Shown piece after piece: positions 1 through 16,700 of a stretch of 64,000 nt of DNA. The DNA lies in contig NC_084590.1 of the NCBI RefSeq assembly GCF_033807715.1, positions 36,545,505 through 36,609,504 of the forward strand, in the 5' to 3' direction. The stretch's first letter is position 1; each line of letters opens with the position of its first letter. Under the pieces are notes generated by a model. The model did no database searches. It saw nothing but the letters and a program-made list of their open reading frames with translations, and was not told the DNA's origin. This DNA is from Cololabis saira (lineage: Eukaryota; Chordata; Actinopteri; Beloniformes; Belonidae). The translations under genes were made by a program, and so were the position numbers.

Positions 1-2440
1 ACTTATCCTTCAAAATGCACTGCAACTTTGCACTTCCTGTAATGATCGCAGCCGAGGTGGACACCAATATATTTGTAAGTCACTTAAGCCTGACTCATGC
101 TTCTACAAAGCAAAAACCCAAGCACTCCACATATAGGGCAGGACCCAGGTTGTTGTTAGCATTACAGCATACCTGTTGTCATTTGTGTCTTATTACACTA
201 ACCAATGCTAGGTGGCAGTGTGGGCTTGTTTCTGCAGCGCTAAGCTTTCCTTTGTTGAGTTCCTACAAGTAGCTCAGACATAGCAGCAGTGCATATAAAG
301 CATATCTCATGTCAGCCAGAGCTGAAAGGAGTCAGAGATTCATTTCTAATTTATTTTCTGGCCAGGTCTGTCTTGTAAAAGAGGTTTTTAATCTCAATGA
401 GACTTTTTTAAATCTGGGTAAATAAAGGATATATGTATATATTTGTATATATACGGAGGAATAAGGAGGAATACAGCTTTCATACACTGATATACTTTGT
501 ACATTTTTTACAATCCACAGGTTTTACAATGATTGGCTATTAGCTCAGTGTACCCCCAAATCCGGTCCTCAAAGGCCACTGTCCTGCAGTTTTTTAAGTG
601 TTTTCCTGCTCGAACACACGTGATTCAGATGAATGGATCACCATCAGCTAGGCAGCAAGGTCTGCACAAGTCAGTTTATGGCTCCTGCGTTTGAATCAGG
701 TATGTTGGAGTAGGGGAACTCATAAAACCTGCAAGACCATAGCTCTTTTGGACAGGAAATGGGGAACATTATATTAGCTGTTCAAGGCACTCACTGGTCT
801 CCACTCCCAAACTGTCAAAATTCAGATTGATTGGAGGAGCAGATATTCAACTTTGATGGCCAGGAGAAACGTAGAAGGACCACTCACACAGGTGGAGAAG
901 TTGTGGCTGCATATCTTTCACTTTCCTTGTGGACTGACTAATTCTGCACTCACAAGTGGTGAATTTGACTGTACCTCACTCATAAGCATGATGTAGGGAC
1001 AGTGTTGACATTTGACATAGATCTGATGCCCATAAAGTGTATAAAACAGTGGACAAAGCATTTTTGAAGTCTGTCAACCATCTTATTTCCGCATTGAGGC
1101 TCATGCGGAACTAAGTTTCGTTGCAGTTCCTTGACTGGCCACTAGAGGCTGGCTGTAAAAGCGAGTCTATTTTCTTTGACTCCCATGTTAAAATGTTCAC
1201 CGCCAAAATTTTTATAGCCTGGTTCAAAACACCGTTTTGGTCTCAATCTTTTGATTTCACACCCATGACAACTCTGAGAGGAGGGGATTTTTCTTGTACC
1301 ACGCAGGACAGTTTTTATCGAGCAATACATTTACTTATAATATGATTGATTGACAGTCGGCTCAGCCAATTGCTACTCATTATCACCTCCTCATCCCTAA
1401 TCGTCATGCTCTTCGCAAAACAACCACCCGTTTACACGAATCCAGCATCTGATAATTGCAATGGTCATTTTTAATTACACATGTCAATCAAATTTGGCTT
1501 TGGCAAGTAGGTCCTTCAGCCGAACCCGCCGAAATATCTGGAGAGCTGCCGTCAGACATTCACTGTGGGAAACACCGTTTAACATGTTGGGTCGACGGTG
1601 AAATGAAAAATGACTGTTGTGGTTAGCCGACGCTGGGTTAATACAAACCACTGATTGCTTAACTAAGCGAGGTAGCATGACGATTACAGGTGAGAAAGTG
1701 ATAATCGGTACATTTACATGCACTAACAGAAAGTCGAATTGTTGCCTTAATCCGACCGATATCGAATTTTTAAAAGCCATGTATACACTTTAGCCGGGCC
1801 GCAGTCGAACCGAACTGAAGGTCTTGAGATCGAGCTTTTAGTGCCAGATAATCCTAATTCGAGTTATTCCGGCATGTATACGCAACCCACGCTTAACTGA
1901 GCTAGTGACTGCCGCGGGACCTCCCCTTCTAGAAGTGATGAGCTGCGAAAACCAGAATATCAACACAGAATCAGAATCAGAATCATGTTTATTTGGCCAA
2001 GTCAGGTCAAACCAGACATGGAATTTGACTCGGTTCTTTTCGCTCACTGTACAGTAAATAGGCCCATAGGCAATAGGCAAATGACAGCTCTTATTATATT
2101 ACATTTTTTAAAAAGTGAAAGGTGCAGCAGTATGAGCTAGACATGATTATTGAAAGGTACGAGAGAACCGGAAGAACGCCACCGCAAAAGTGTGTGTGGC
2201 ACCACCTAGCATCATGGAGTCGAATGCACCTCACTCAATAATCGATTGTCTTCTAACGCATGTATACTTTGATTTCTCGGAAACTCCAGTTTAATCCTTA
2301 GCTAGATTGTTGCCAATAGCTTGATTTAGATGTGCATGTAACCACACTGAGAGGCTACAAAAACTACTCTGTCCAGGCCTCCGAGCAACGGGAATAAGCT
2401 GAAGCATAGACCAACACACACTGACATCATAACCAATTTA
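1..2440. other. Left flank without recognisable gene
   Basis: I see no coding exon with family resemblance here; the open frames are short and lack splice-supported partners. About 545-730 resembles a decayed hAT MITE arm (a CAAATCCGGTCCTCAAAGG-like end followed by the usual Gly/Cys-free filler of that family). About 1965-2065 is a common teleost LINE-tail type repeat beginning with iterated CAGAAT units and a TTTATTTGGCCAAGTCAGG stretch. The rest looks like unique or strongly decayed intergenic DNA. Confidence 0.5.
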
Positions 2441-2443
2441 GCA

Positions 2444-2790
2444 AGGCAAGGCACGTTTATTTGTATAGCACAATTCAAGACAAGGTAATTCAAAGTGCTT
2501 TACATCAACATTAAAAGCGGCAAGACACAATTAAACAGGAAAAAAATAAAATGAAATAAAATGATAAGAAAAGAAGTAATATAATAATAAAAAGTACAAG
2601 TTGTTAAAAAGTAAGGGCAGTAGAGTAGAGCAGGTAAGTATTTAATTTAAGAGTATGCTTCAGTAAACAGTGTTTTTATGCCTGATTTAAAGGAGCTGAC
2701 AGTTGGAGCAGACCTCAGGTCTACAGGAAGTTTGTTCCACCGGTGAGGAGCAGAATAACTGAACGCTGCCTAGTACAGTTCCTACATCCT
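2444..2790. repeat. Teleost interspersed repeat, LINE-tail type
   Basis: The block begins with GCAAGGCAAGGCACGTTTAT, continues with TTGTATAGCACAATTCAAG and AATTCAAAGTGCTTTACATC, and ends near a GTTTGTTCCACCGGTGAGGAG-like segment. This wording recurs throughout teleost genomes as the 3' part of an interspersed element. No reading frame survives. The family assignment is from memory of fish repeats and is not certain. Confidence 0.6.
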
Positions 2791-3316
2791 GGTTGATTAA
2801 AAATGTGCATTGTACATATATGAGAATAGAAACAAGGACGTCTTGAACCATTTACAGTATAAGTATGATATGCAGAATATCAGTTGTTTTTTTCTCCAAA
2901 AAATGTTTTCAAAGAATTTTTTCTCCAATTCCAGACCAGGTCTTCCTGGTCTTCCTGGTGTGTGTGTATGAGCATGCCTACCTAATACTTGGTGATACTA
3001 GAGCCAAAGATACATTTGATATGGACACTATGTTACTTAAAACTCTTAAACAACCTCTTATTGCTCCAATCACTGGTATTATTAACCAATCAATAAATGA
3101 AGGTACTTTCCCTAATTCCTGGAAATCCGCAGTCATTACACCTATTTTTAAATCAGAGACCCTACAATAATAAGTAACTACAGACCAATTAGCATTCCCC
3201 CGGTAGTCTCCAAAATAGCTGAACAATTAGTGGCTGAACAGCTTATTAGGCACTTTAATAACAGTCCATACACCTTAAATGAAATGCAATTTGGCTTTAG
3301 GAAAAACCACTCTACT

Positions 3317-3648
3317 GCTTCCACATGCCTGCTGTGTGCTGTTGACGTCCCTGACTCCCCCAGTCTGGCCTTCGGCAGGAGGGTCCCCCCTTATGAGCCA
3401 GGTCCTGCTCAAGGTTTCTTCCCTCCTAAAGGGGAGTTTTTCCTTGCCACTGTTTGGCTTAAGGCTTTTCTCCCACTAGGGGAGTTTTTACCTGCCATTG
3501 TTTATGTAATAATTGCTCGGGGGTTTATGTTTATGTTTATGTTTATGTTTATGTTTATGTTTATGTTCTGGATCTCTGGAAAGCGTCTAGAGACAACATC
3601 TGTTGTATTAGACGCTATATAAATAAAATTGAATTGAATTGAATTGAA
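3317..3648 (+). mobile_element. Insertion inside the LINE, GAATT-tailed repeat
   Basis: The insert is flanked by TCTACT at 3311-3316 and again at 3649-3654. Removing it restores the host LINE reading HSTETAICYLL. It contains AGGTTTCTTCCCTCCTAAAG, an internal TTTATG microsatellite (about 3520-3567), AAGCGTCTAGAGACAACAT and a terminal GAATT iteration. This is a very common teleost retroelement tail that ends in TTGAA repeats. A tail with simple repeats plus a short duplication indicates target-primed insertion. Confidence 0.75.
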
Positions 3649-3849
3649 TCTACTGAGACGGCCATTTGCTATCTTTTGGAAAACATGAAATCAAAATTAG
3701 ATGCAGGTGGCGTCATAGGAGCTGTCTTTCTTGACTTGCGTAAGGCATTTGACACTGTAAATCATAAAATTTTAATGACTAAATTATCTTATTTTAAGTT
3801 ATCCTTGGCTTCAATCAAATGGATAGAGTCATACATTACACAGAGAAAG

Positions 3850-4576
3850 TAGGGGGTGTATTAGGGGTGGTGCTGAAAAGTAGGGGTAGTGGGTGTATTG
3901 GGACAGGGCCCTGGGAAGATTTCAAGTGCCCTAAAATCTGTGGCTTCTTTTTTAGGGGTAGTGGTAGTGAGGGAGGGATAGTGGTAGAAAGTAGGGCTAA
4001 TGGTAGAAAGTAGGGGGTGTATTGGGACGCAGAGCCTACGGCGTAGGGTACGGCGCGCTTCGCTGCGTAACCTACGCCATAGGCTCTGCGTTGGTGTAAA
4101 GCGGAACCATAAATCAGCCTTTATTCTGGCGAGGTTTGAAAAAGACTACGCAACAACGGGCAAGCGAGTGATTATATACATTCACTGAGTGAATATTATG
4201 AAAGTAAAATATATATTTCTCGCTAGAAATGTAATCAAAACGCATTTTTATGCAGAAACTAACTCAAAATATTGATTTTATTCACTAAAAAATAAGAAAT
4301 GTCCGCCATGTTTTTTTTTTTGATTCAGTCCGCAAATGACGACGAAAAGCATTCTGGGAAATGTTTCTGGCCCTAGGTCAGCTAGGGTGCATCTGAAATC
4401 CCTAGCTGTGAAGGGCTAGATTCATACACACTACCCTCGTTTTCCGCACTCCCCCTAGATGAAAAGAGGAATTGGGACACCACCACCACGGGAACGTGCA
4501 AAATTTAGGGGCAGGGCTGAAAAGTAGGGGAAGTGGGTGTATTGGGACAGGGCCTTTTGGGTGTGTGGGTGTAAAA
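3850..4576. mobile_element. DNA-transposon-like insertion in the LINE
   Basis: Host LINE codons QRK end at 3849 and QCVKVHNTTS resume at 4577, so this block was inserted. It carries two direct copies of a GCTGAAAAGTAGGGG and GGGTGTATTGGGACAGGGCC module, one near 3870-3912 and one near 4515-4555. No transposase frame is visible. It also contains a piece of the palindromic MITE described separately. The exact ends and superfamily are unclear; it looks like a non-autonomous DNA transposon. Confidence 0.55.
4026..4125. mobile_element. Partial copy of palindromic GC-rich MITE
   Basis: GCAGAGCCTACGGCGTAGGG near 4029 is answered by CCTACGCCATAGGCTCTGCG near 4073, and the block ends with CGGAACCATAAATCAGCC. 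The same ends and hairpin appear in the fuller copy at 9454-9586. The left terminus is missing here, so this copy is truncated. Confidence 0.65.
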
Positions 4577-5683
4577 CAGTGTGTTAAAGTACACAACACT
4601 ACATCTGCAATTTTAGAAAATTCTTTTGCTGTACCTCTAGGTTCAGTCTTGGGACCACTGTTATTCAGTCTATACATAAATGACCTACCAAATAACTGTC
4701 CATCAAATGTTACTTGCCAAATGTATGCTGATGATGCAGTTGTCTATGTATATGCCAAAACAAAACATCAAGCTGCACAATATTTATCAGCTGCCATGTC
4801 TAATGTGTCAAACTGGCTGCAACATTCTCATTTACACCTTAATGTATCAAAGACTGTCTGTATGTTTTTTTCAAATAGAGTAAGTGCTGATATAACTCCT
4901 GACACAGGGAACAAGACTTGAGGTTGTACAGGAGTTCAACTATCTGAGAATCATGATAGACTCACAGTTACGCTTCAAACAACAAATAAAAAGATCTATG
5001 AATCAAATAAAATTTAATCTCTCTTACTTCAGATACATTAGAAATAATTTAACTGTTGATTCATCCAAAGTGTTTCTTAATGCAATGATAGTACTACATA
5101 TCACCTAATAATAATAATAATTACTTGGTTTTATATAGCGCCCTTCAAGGCACCCAGAGCGCCTACTGTATAACAAGCTGGGCAATGGCATGTAAATCCA
5201 CACTAAAGCCTGATGAGATTGCATACAAACAGTCTTTGAAAATTCTAGATAAAAAGTCCAACACGTACCACCATTGTGCAATCTTGAAGAAATATGAACT
5301 TTTGAGCCGGGACAATATAATTAAATACTCAGATTGGATCCTTGTATATAAAATCATCCGTGGTCTGGCTCCACCTCCATTAAATATAGTTATAAAGAAA
5401 AACATGAACAGGTTAACCAGAGCAGGGTCTAGAGGTGACTGTATTGTCCCATTCAGAAAAAGTGCTTTTGGGCAGTCAGCGTTTCCATACCGAGCATCTC
5501 ATACATGGAACACAGTACCAAATGTCATACGAGACACACCCACCCTCACCTCCTTCATTAAACACTTAAGAACAAGCTTCTAGAATCAAGTCTGCACTCA
5601 TATTACATCTTAGTGTATTTGATTGTATGTTTTATCTTAATGATGCTGTGTGTCATCATTTCTTGGACTGTATGTACTGTATG

Positions 5684-6584
5684 CACGCTTGCCGATAGGG
5701 GGGGACAAACGGGTCTGTTGTCCCGGGCCCAGGGTAGGGGGGGGGGGGGGCAGAACTGGGCCCTCATTAATTTTTTTTTTTTATTCTCATTAAATTATGG
5801 AATCATTTTTCAAAATGTTTCAAAATATGGCTATTTGTGGAAAAAATATGTAGTATTTGAGTTACATAAAAGCTTGTTATTTGTTTTCTTCATAATTGTC
5901 CTTGAAATATTGGTCAAGAACCCCCAACACATGGTTTGGCCGCTGATCAAAATTTGATGTTATCATTTAATTCAACCATTAGAATGGTCAAAATGTCCGG
6001 TCAGCACAAGTCCGGTGCTCAGAAAAGAAGAGAAAAGAGAAGAAGAAAAGAAGAGAAGAAGAAAATAGAGGCCTCATAGATTCTCTACACCAGGGGTGTC
6101 CAAAGTCGGTTCTCGAGGGCCGCAGTCCTGCATGTTTTAGATGTGTCCCTTTTTTTATCAAACCGTGATACAAGGAGCTCGGTCATCAACAGAACTATCC
6201 AGACTCTGATGACAAAGGTGGTGACGACCGTTAATTAGAATCAGGTGTGTTGATGCAGGGAAACAACTAAAACATGCAGGACTGCGGCCCTCGAGGACCG
6301 ACTTTGGACACCCCTGCTCTACACAAATATTTTAAAAAGGGGGTGACGGTGAAGCTGGAATTAATAAAGTCAGCGTAGAGCAAGGTAAGAAACAGTGCAG
6401 CCAACATTTACCAACCTTGTAACTTAACCTAACTGGCTAGCTCTAATGTTAACGTCCATTAGCTTGTATAAAAACCTGAAGAGCAGAGGGAGAGGAGAGG
6501 AAGAGGAGAAGGAGAGATCCGGGCACAGGGGGGCCCATCTTAGATTATTTTGTCCGGGCCCCGGCAAGACTGTCAGCTGGCCTG
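5684..6584. mobile_element. hAT-like element inserted in LINE 3' UTR
   Basis: An 8-bp duplication ACTGTATG lies at 5676-5683 and again at 6585-6592. The ends carry related G-rich blocks: CTTGCCGATAGGGGGGGAC at the left, and in reverse complement CTTGCCGGGGCCCGGAC at the right. The interior holds a purine-rich stretch (about 6020-6070 and 6485-6515) and a nested MITE. No transposase frame is present, so it is non-autonomous. The 8-bp duplication argues for the hAT superfamily. Confidence 0.7.
6091..6316. mobile_element. hAT MITE with 8-bp target duplication
   Basis: The terminal inverted repeats are CAGGGGTGTCCAAAGTCGGT and its near-perfect reverse complement ending ACTTTGGACACCCCTG. CTCTACAC is duplicated exactly at 6083-6090 and 6317-6324. 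At 226 bp it encodes nothing and is a classic teleost MITE. It sits inside the hAT-like element, which itself sits inside the LINE. Confidence 0.9.
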
Positions 6585-6898
6585 ACTGTATGTGTGTCTT
6601 TTACATCAACCTGCAGAGACTAAAGATGCAAATTAGCCACTGGCTATAATCTAGCATATTTACATGAAAATGTTATTATTAATATGTACTGTCGGTGGTT
6701 CTTTTCCTCTAAAAATAAAATACAAATACTTATGGGTGAGCGTGGTAAGAGGAGGTGTGAGATTGGGTGGTTTTTCAAGAGCCTCCCTAGAGCCTACTGC
6801 ACCCTAATGCGGCCCCTGCGCCCTCTGGTCCATCTATGGAGTGTTACATCATTGGCACAGACTCCCACCTTCCCCAGTGATGACGCAGCCCGTGGAGA

Positions 6899-6992
6899 GT
6901 GTGTGAGGAGGAGGAGGAGGAGGAGGAGGAGGAGGAGAGAGGAGGAAGGCAGGGAGGGTGGGAGAGAGGGAGAGGGAGAGGGAGAGAGGGAG
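6899..6992 (+). repeat. Polypurine GAG/GGA tract upstream of ywhag
   Basis: The + strand is almost pure purine: about ten GGA/GAG triplets, then GGGAGAGAGGGAGAGGGAG-type units. It lies 160-260 bp upstream of the ywhag start codon, so it is probably in the promoter or 5' UTR. Such tracts can be nucleosome-poor or form triplex DNA; that role is inference. Confidence 0.7.
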
Positions 6993-7131
6993 AGGGTGTC
7001 CCGTCTGCGCGGATCTCAGACAGACAGCAGGCAACAGCTGCAGCAGTAGGTTCGCGTTGGATTTCACTGCATTGCGATTTGAAATATCAGTCATTTCATC
7101 CACAAAACCCCACGCAGAGCAGCTCGACTAA

Positions 7132-12273
<5,142 letters not shown>

Positions 12274-13760
12274 AGATAAACCACACGACGAAAAAAAAAT
12301 TATGAAGGGCCGGTGGACTTTGGCAGCCGCTTTTGCCGATGATACTACCGCAGCAGCAGTTCTTTATTTTTCCATGTGTTTAAAGAAAAGAATCAAAAGA
12401 GAGGTGAAAGTGGAGGTTAAATCTTAGTTTAAATATATATATATAGAAATATATATACAGTTGAAAGGGGCCTCCGTCTTCTTGATTTTCTCTTTGACAT
12501 TTGCCAAAACCACTGATATGTCAGTCAATCAGCCTGAAGTGGTTGTTGTTGGATTGAAATGGCGGCCTCACACTGGCATAGGAACTGATCTTGTTCTGTC
12601 AAGATAAGCTGCTTACTTAGGTTTTTGCGTGATAGGGATGCATTTGAGTCACTCGTGAGAGAAAATGCTTTAATGGGAATGCCTCACAAAACTAGTTTGC
12701 ATTGGTTCCAGTTGTAGACCATATACGGGAGAGGGCCCTGAACGCCCCTCACGTTACACTCACACTAACAAAGAGAATGTTTTAAAGCAGTAAAGAAAAA
12801 AAAAAAGAAAAAAAATCCCCCAAATTTGACGAGATGAATTAGAGAGTAATTAAAAAGGAGACTAGGTAACGCACATTTTACTCCTTTCCCTCTGTCTTAA
12901 GCGTATTTGGCATCTTGCAGATAAGTCTGTCGTATGTCACTGGAACCATTGATTCTTTTGGAGGTGAAGATTACAAAAGGCAGAGACTTAAAATAAATAA
13001 ATAAATAAAAAAATTACAAAAAAAAAGCAGCTTCAGAGTTTGTGGTTTACTTCTGTATTTGTTTTATTAAATGCACTTGCCTACTATACTGTTTCTTCAG
13101 TGTAAGATGATGACAACAATTATATCAATTATTCAATATTGTGCATGCTGGTGATGTATTTATATACAGTAGCTTGACTTTATTAACTTATACTGTTGGT
13201 GTTAAGTATTCATATGACTGAGAAAAACAGGCTTTGTCTGATGTTGATTTCTAACTTCTAATTTATTTCAATTTGTTTATGGTTTTTGATTTGCTCTACC
13301 AAAATGGTGATCGTAAAAATTGACCTGTAATGGGCGTTGCTATAGTGACATGCAAATATATGTATTTAATTTGTTAATTAAAGAAAAAAAAAAAAGACGA
13401 AGCTAAAAAAATATATATAACTCACCAGTGCTCACTTAATCTTACCAACTGGTGTTTGTCACATTGAAGTATGATTACGATATATTTTGTTCATTGAACA
13501 GTATTTAAGTACTTTTTTCTGTCATGCTATCCGGTTTTAATAATGGTGACGTTTCAAAGCTCAATGTTTCTGTTATGAAGTCACATACATGGACCATAAT
13601 TTATTTCTGACAATACACCTTTATTTTGTTTGTTTTTATACCTTTTAGCTGTTCCTGAGTGACATAATATCTTGAATGTGAGTCATTATGTAGCAGTTGC
13701 ACAAGAACCGAAATAATAGCTATGATAATAAAAAAGAACATGTCTAAATTATACGTGCAC
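12274..13760 (+). other. Probable ywhag 3' UTR
   Basis: AT-rich sequence follows the ywhag stop. It contains several AATAAA-type signals (for example the AAATAAATAAATAAA run near 12992-13010 and AATAAAA near 13727) and scattered ATTTA motifs. Vertebrate YWHAG transcripts have long 3' UTRs, so extension to one of these signals is expected. Which site is used cannot be told from sequence alone. Confidence 0.5.
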
Positions 13761-16700
13761 CATTTCCGTGGTGGTCCAGTGTATTGTTGTATTGTCACCC
13801 ATGAGTTCATTTGCTATGAAGCGAAAAAAAAAACACAAAAAAACCCACTTCATAGACCGTTTTAAAGCTTCGTTTGGCGAGTGCTTTCTTTTAGTGCCTG
13901 TAACATTTACATGCATCATTTGCAAGTTAATCTTTAACAGTAAAAACAAGTGTATCCGCTCGTATTTTAAGTTCCTGGAAGCATGTGCCAGAGATGCAAT
14001 CATTTCCCTTCAATGGTTCCTCACTTATACGTGTGTCTGCTTTCTGTACGGCACATAGATATGAATATTCAACACCAATGCGCACTAATAGAGTAAACAT
14101 TTCAATAACGTTTGATTGGTTGGGTAATTCTCCTCTGCAGAACAAACTTTAAACACTACGAAGCTGCTAAAGAGCATAAAAAACTTCTGAATGGATTTAT
14201 CGTCATCATGCTGCTACTTCTATAGATTACTAATATATTATGGATGGCAGTTTATTTTTCCAAACAGATGGTTGTTTGGAGGCTTTTATTTTACTTTATT
14301 TTAGATATGATGGCTTATGAGAGAAACCAAAAGCCTTAAGGTCAGTCCCACAACCTTACTCATGTATGCCAATTATGTCACCATCATGAGTCAACCATGA
14401 GCTCACAGTATGTCACAGCTGCTTTGATTTATTTTTAACATTGTGAAGAGTTGACAGTCTCCAAGGCTCGCCAAATAAACAGCATGAAAAGCCAATCAGA
14501 GCCTGTAGATGTTCCTTCTCTTTCATTTTCAAGTTTTGTCTGTAGCATTAGTGGAGGTTTTTATTGCTTTTACTGTTTGAATGTTTTTGAGAAAAAAAAA
14601 CCCAACAAAACAACTCATGTCAGGAGACTTTCATTGCCAAGAGGGCACACATTGTGTTCCTTTATAAATGAATTTAATTTTGTTTTTTCTTATCTGTGGT
14701 TTGTGTTTTTTGTTTAAGTTTTCATTATTTTGGACGTTGGTCCTTTTTTTTTCTTTCTGTGTCACGATGACAAGCAGCTACAGTACAAATTATGAGGTAA
14801 AAAATACAAAGGATTTGGTTCGAACTTAGGAGCTGACCTTCTGGAAACTAGCAAAAGGGAGCGATAGATGAAAAAAAAAAAACATGTATGCTCTTTTGGT
14901 TGCCATCTGTTGCCCATTAAAAGTAATTTTGTTTATCGTTATCGTTTATCGTTATCATTCTATATTTTCATTTCTGTCTGTGATGCAGCCACGTAATGCC
15001 GTACTACAACCGACGGGGCTCCTTCCTCCTCATCCTCCAAAGTTTCAACATTTCTGCCCACAAGTTAAAACAGGAAGTCAGCATGACCTTACGTAACTCA
15101 TTGAGGATCACGTAACTCTGCGTGTGGCGTGTGTGAGTGTTTGCATCCATATAGGTGGGTGTTGTATGTATAGCATGTGCCTGCACTGATGCATGTGTCG
15201 AGTGTCTGCGGGTGAATATGTGAGATGGAGTCTGCTGTAGCTGCAGTGCAGAGACGCTACCAGCTGACACAGCTTCCACAGAAAATCTTACACGCGGCTG
15301 TTTTAGGGCCGCCTCAATGATTGTCAACTAAATTAGAGTTTAGGTCAACGAGTATCTCTAAAATAGACGAGGAAATTTAAAATCACAGCAGAGAGGGGCT
15401 TCCATAAGATAATATCCGCCGTATCATAATCACTAAGTGTCGCCATTACTTCACCTGCTCGATATGTTATCTGGAATGGTTGAGCTTATCTGGGCTGATA
15501 TGCAAAACTATTGTATTTAAATGTGGGAGTCACACCCCTGCGCTGAGTGATGAGCTGAAGTGACAGGCTGATGGTTCCCCCACCCTCAGACTGCAGCCTC
15601 TTGCTGCAGCTTGCTGCACTGAACCTTTCATGAGATGAAATTCTGTGCTTTGAAAGGTCCTCCACGCCAGCCAATAGCTGACAGGCTCACCCTCCACGAC
15701 CACCAATCCCGTTCCTGTTGCTAGGGCTATAATAAGTATCCCACTATGAGCCCAGCTCCTTGCTGCACTGCTCAGACACCTATTGCATCCTGTAAAAAAA
15801 ATAAAGAAAGCTCATCGCACACGATGAGGGATGAGGAATCAGAGACAACCTATCCTCACGCTGGGGCTTTAATGCATCGCAACACTTACAGGCGCATTGC
15901 CATGATGGTTATTGGGAAACTCTGGTGACATTATACAACCCAAAACACTCAGGGGCCCACTGATGGATGTGTAATTGAATCTCCAGCGGCTACTAATTGA
16001 ATTCTGTGCTTTTCATGTCAAATTCGTTCGAATTAGAGCAAAGCTAAACAGATATATGTAATAGAGTTATACAGTTTATGCAGTTCACTGTATGTCAAAC
16101 ATACATATATATACAATTAATTCAGATTTTTTCATCGATGTAATCAACGTGCATCCAAGGAGAAAATGATTTTAAAAATGGTTTAATCTACAGGAAGTGG
16201 AAAGTTGTTTAGCTTTGCTTCTTTTCCATCTGTATAGTGAATACTCGATCAGATCCTCACATGAGGGAGGCCAGGATGACAACGCACAAATTATCCTTGA
16301 GGCATATGTCACCAGCAGCAAGTGCTCTCTAAATCACCTGGACTGAATTTGCGGTTAAGCGTCCGTGCACAGCCCAGTGAAATGAAAGAGCACATACGTC
16401 TGATGAAGCATTAAAATTAAATACTGGACGCTGTATATGTATTTCACTTCAGATAGTTTGGTTACTTTGGTGCATTTTGAATTTAATGAACTCTTATCAG
16501 CCAATGCTAGCAGCCATGTAGCTCCACAGGAGACGTGTGGGAGACTCATAACGCTGTCTGGCCGGTATAAAGTCCACTAACCGGCCCAGTCTGTGAAGGA
16601 ACTGGTCATGTTCTGATCATTTTCAGTGCTCTAATATTAGTTCCTGCTAGCTCGCCTCTTGGAAAAGCTTTCCACCCAGCATATCTCCAAAGTCTGTAAT

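Larger units (their letters stand above)
2930..6690 (+). mobile_element. Broken L2/Rex-type LINE (reverse transcriptase)
   Basis: Reverse-transcriptase pieces lie in order on the + strand. At 2990-3310 are motifs for NYRPIS and the FGFRKNHST block. At 3655-3849 is FLDLRKAFDTVNHK. At 4577-4920 are PLGSVLGPLLFSLYIND and the catalytic MYADDAVVY. At 5160-5583 is the C-terminal domain ending at a TAG. The 3' UTR resumes at 6593-6690 with GACTAAAGATGCAAATTAGC, a typical L2/Rex-like tail. Three later insertions split it, and the host codons rejoin cleanly on either side of each. Between 4921 and 5160 the frame is broken and a TATATAGCGCCCTTCAAGG repeat is spliced in, so the element is dead. It could belong to L2, CR1 or Rex1; I favour an L2/Rex1-like clade. 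Confidence 0.8.

Noticed and set aside
3520..3567. Met-Phe repeated peptide
   Set aside because: Translation of a TTTATG microsatellite inside an inserted repeat.
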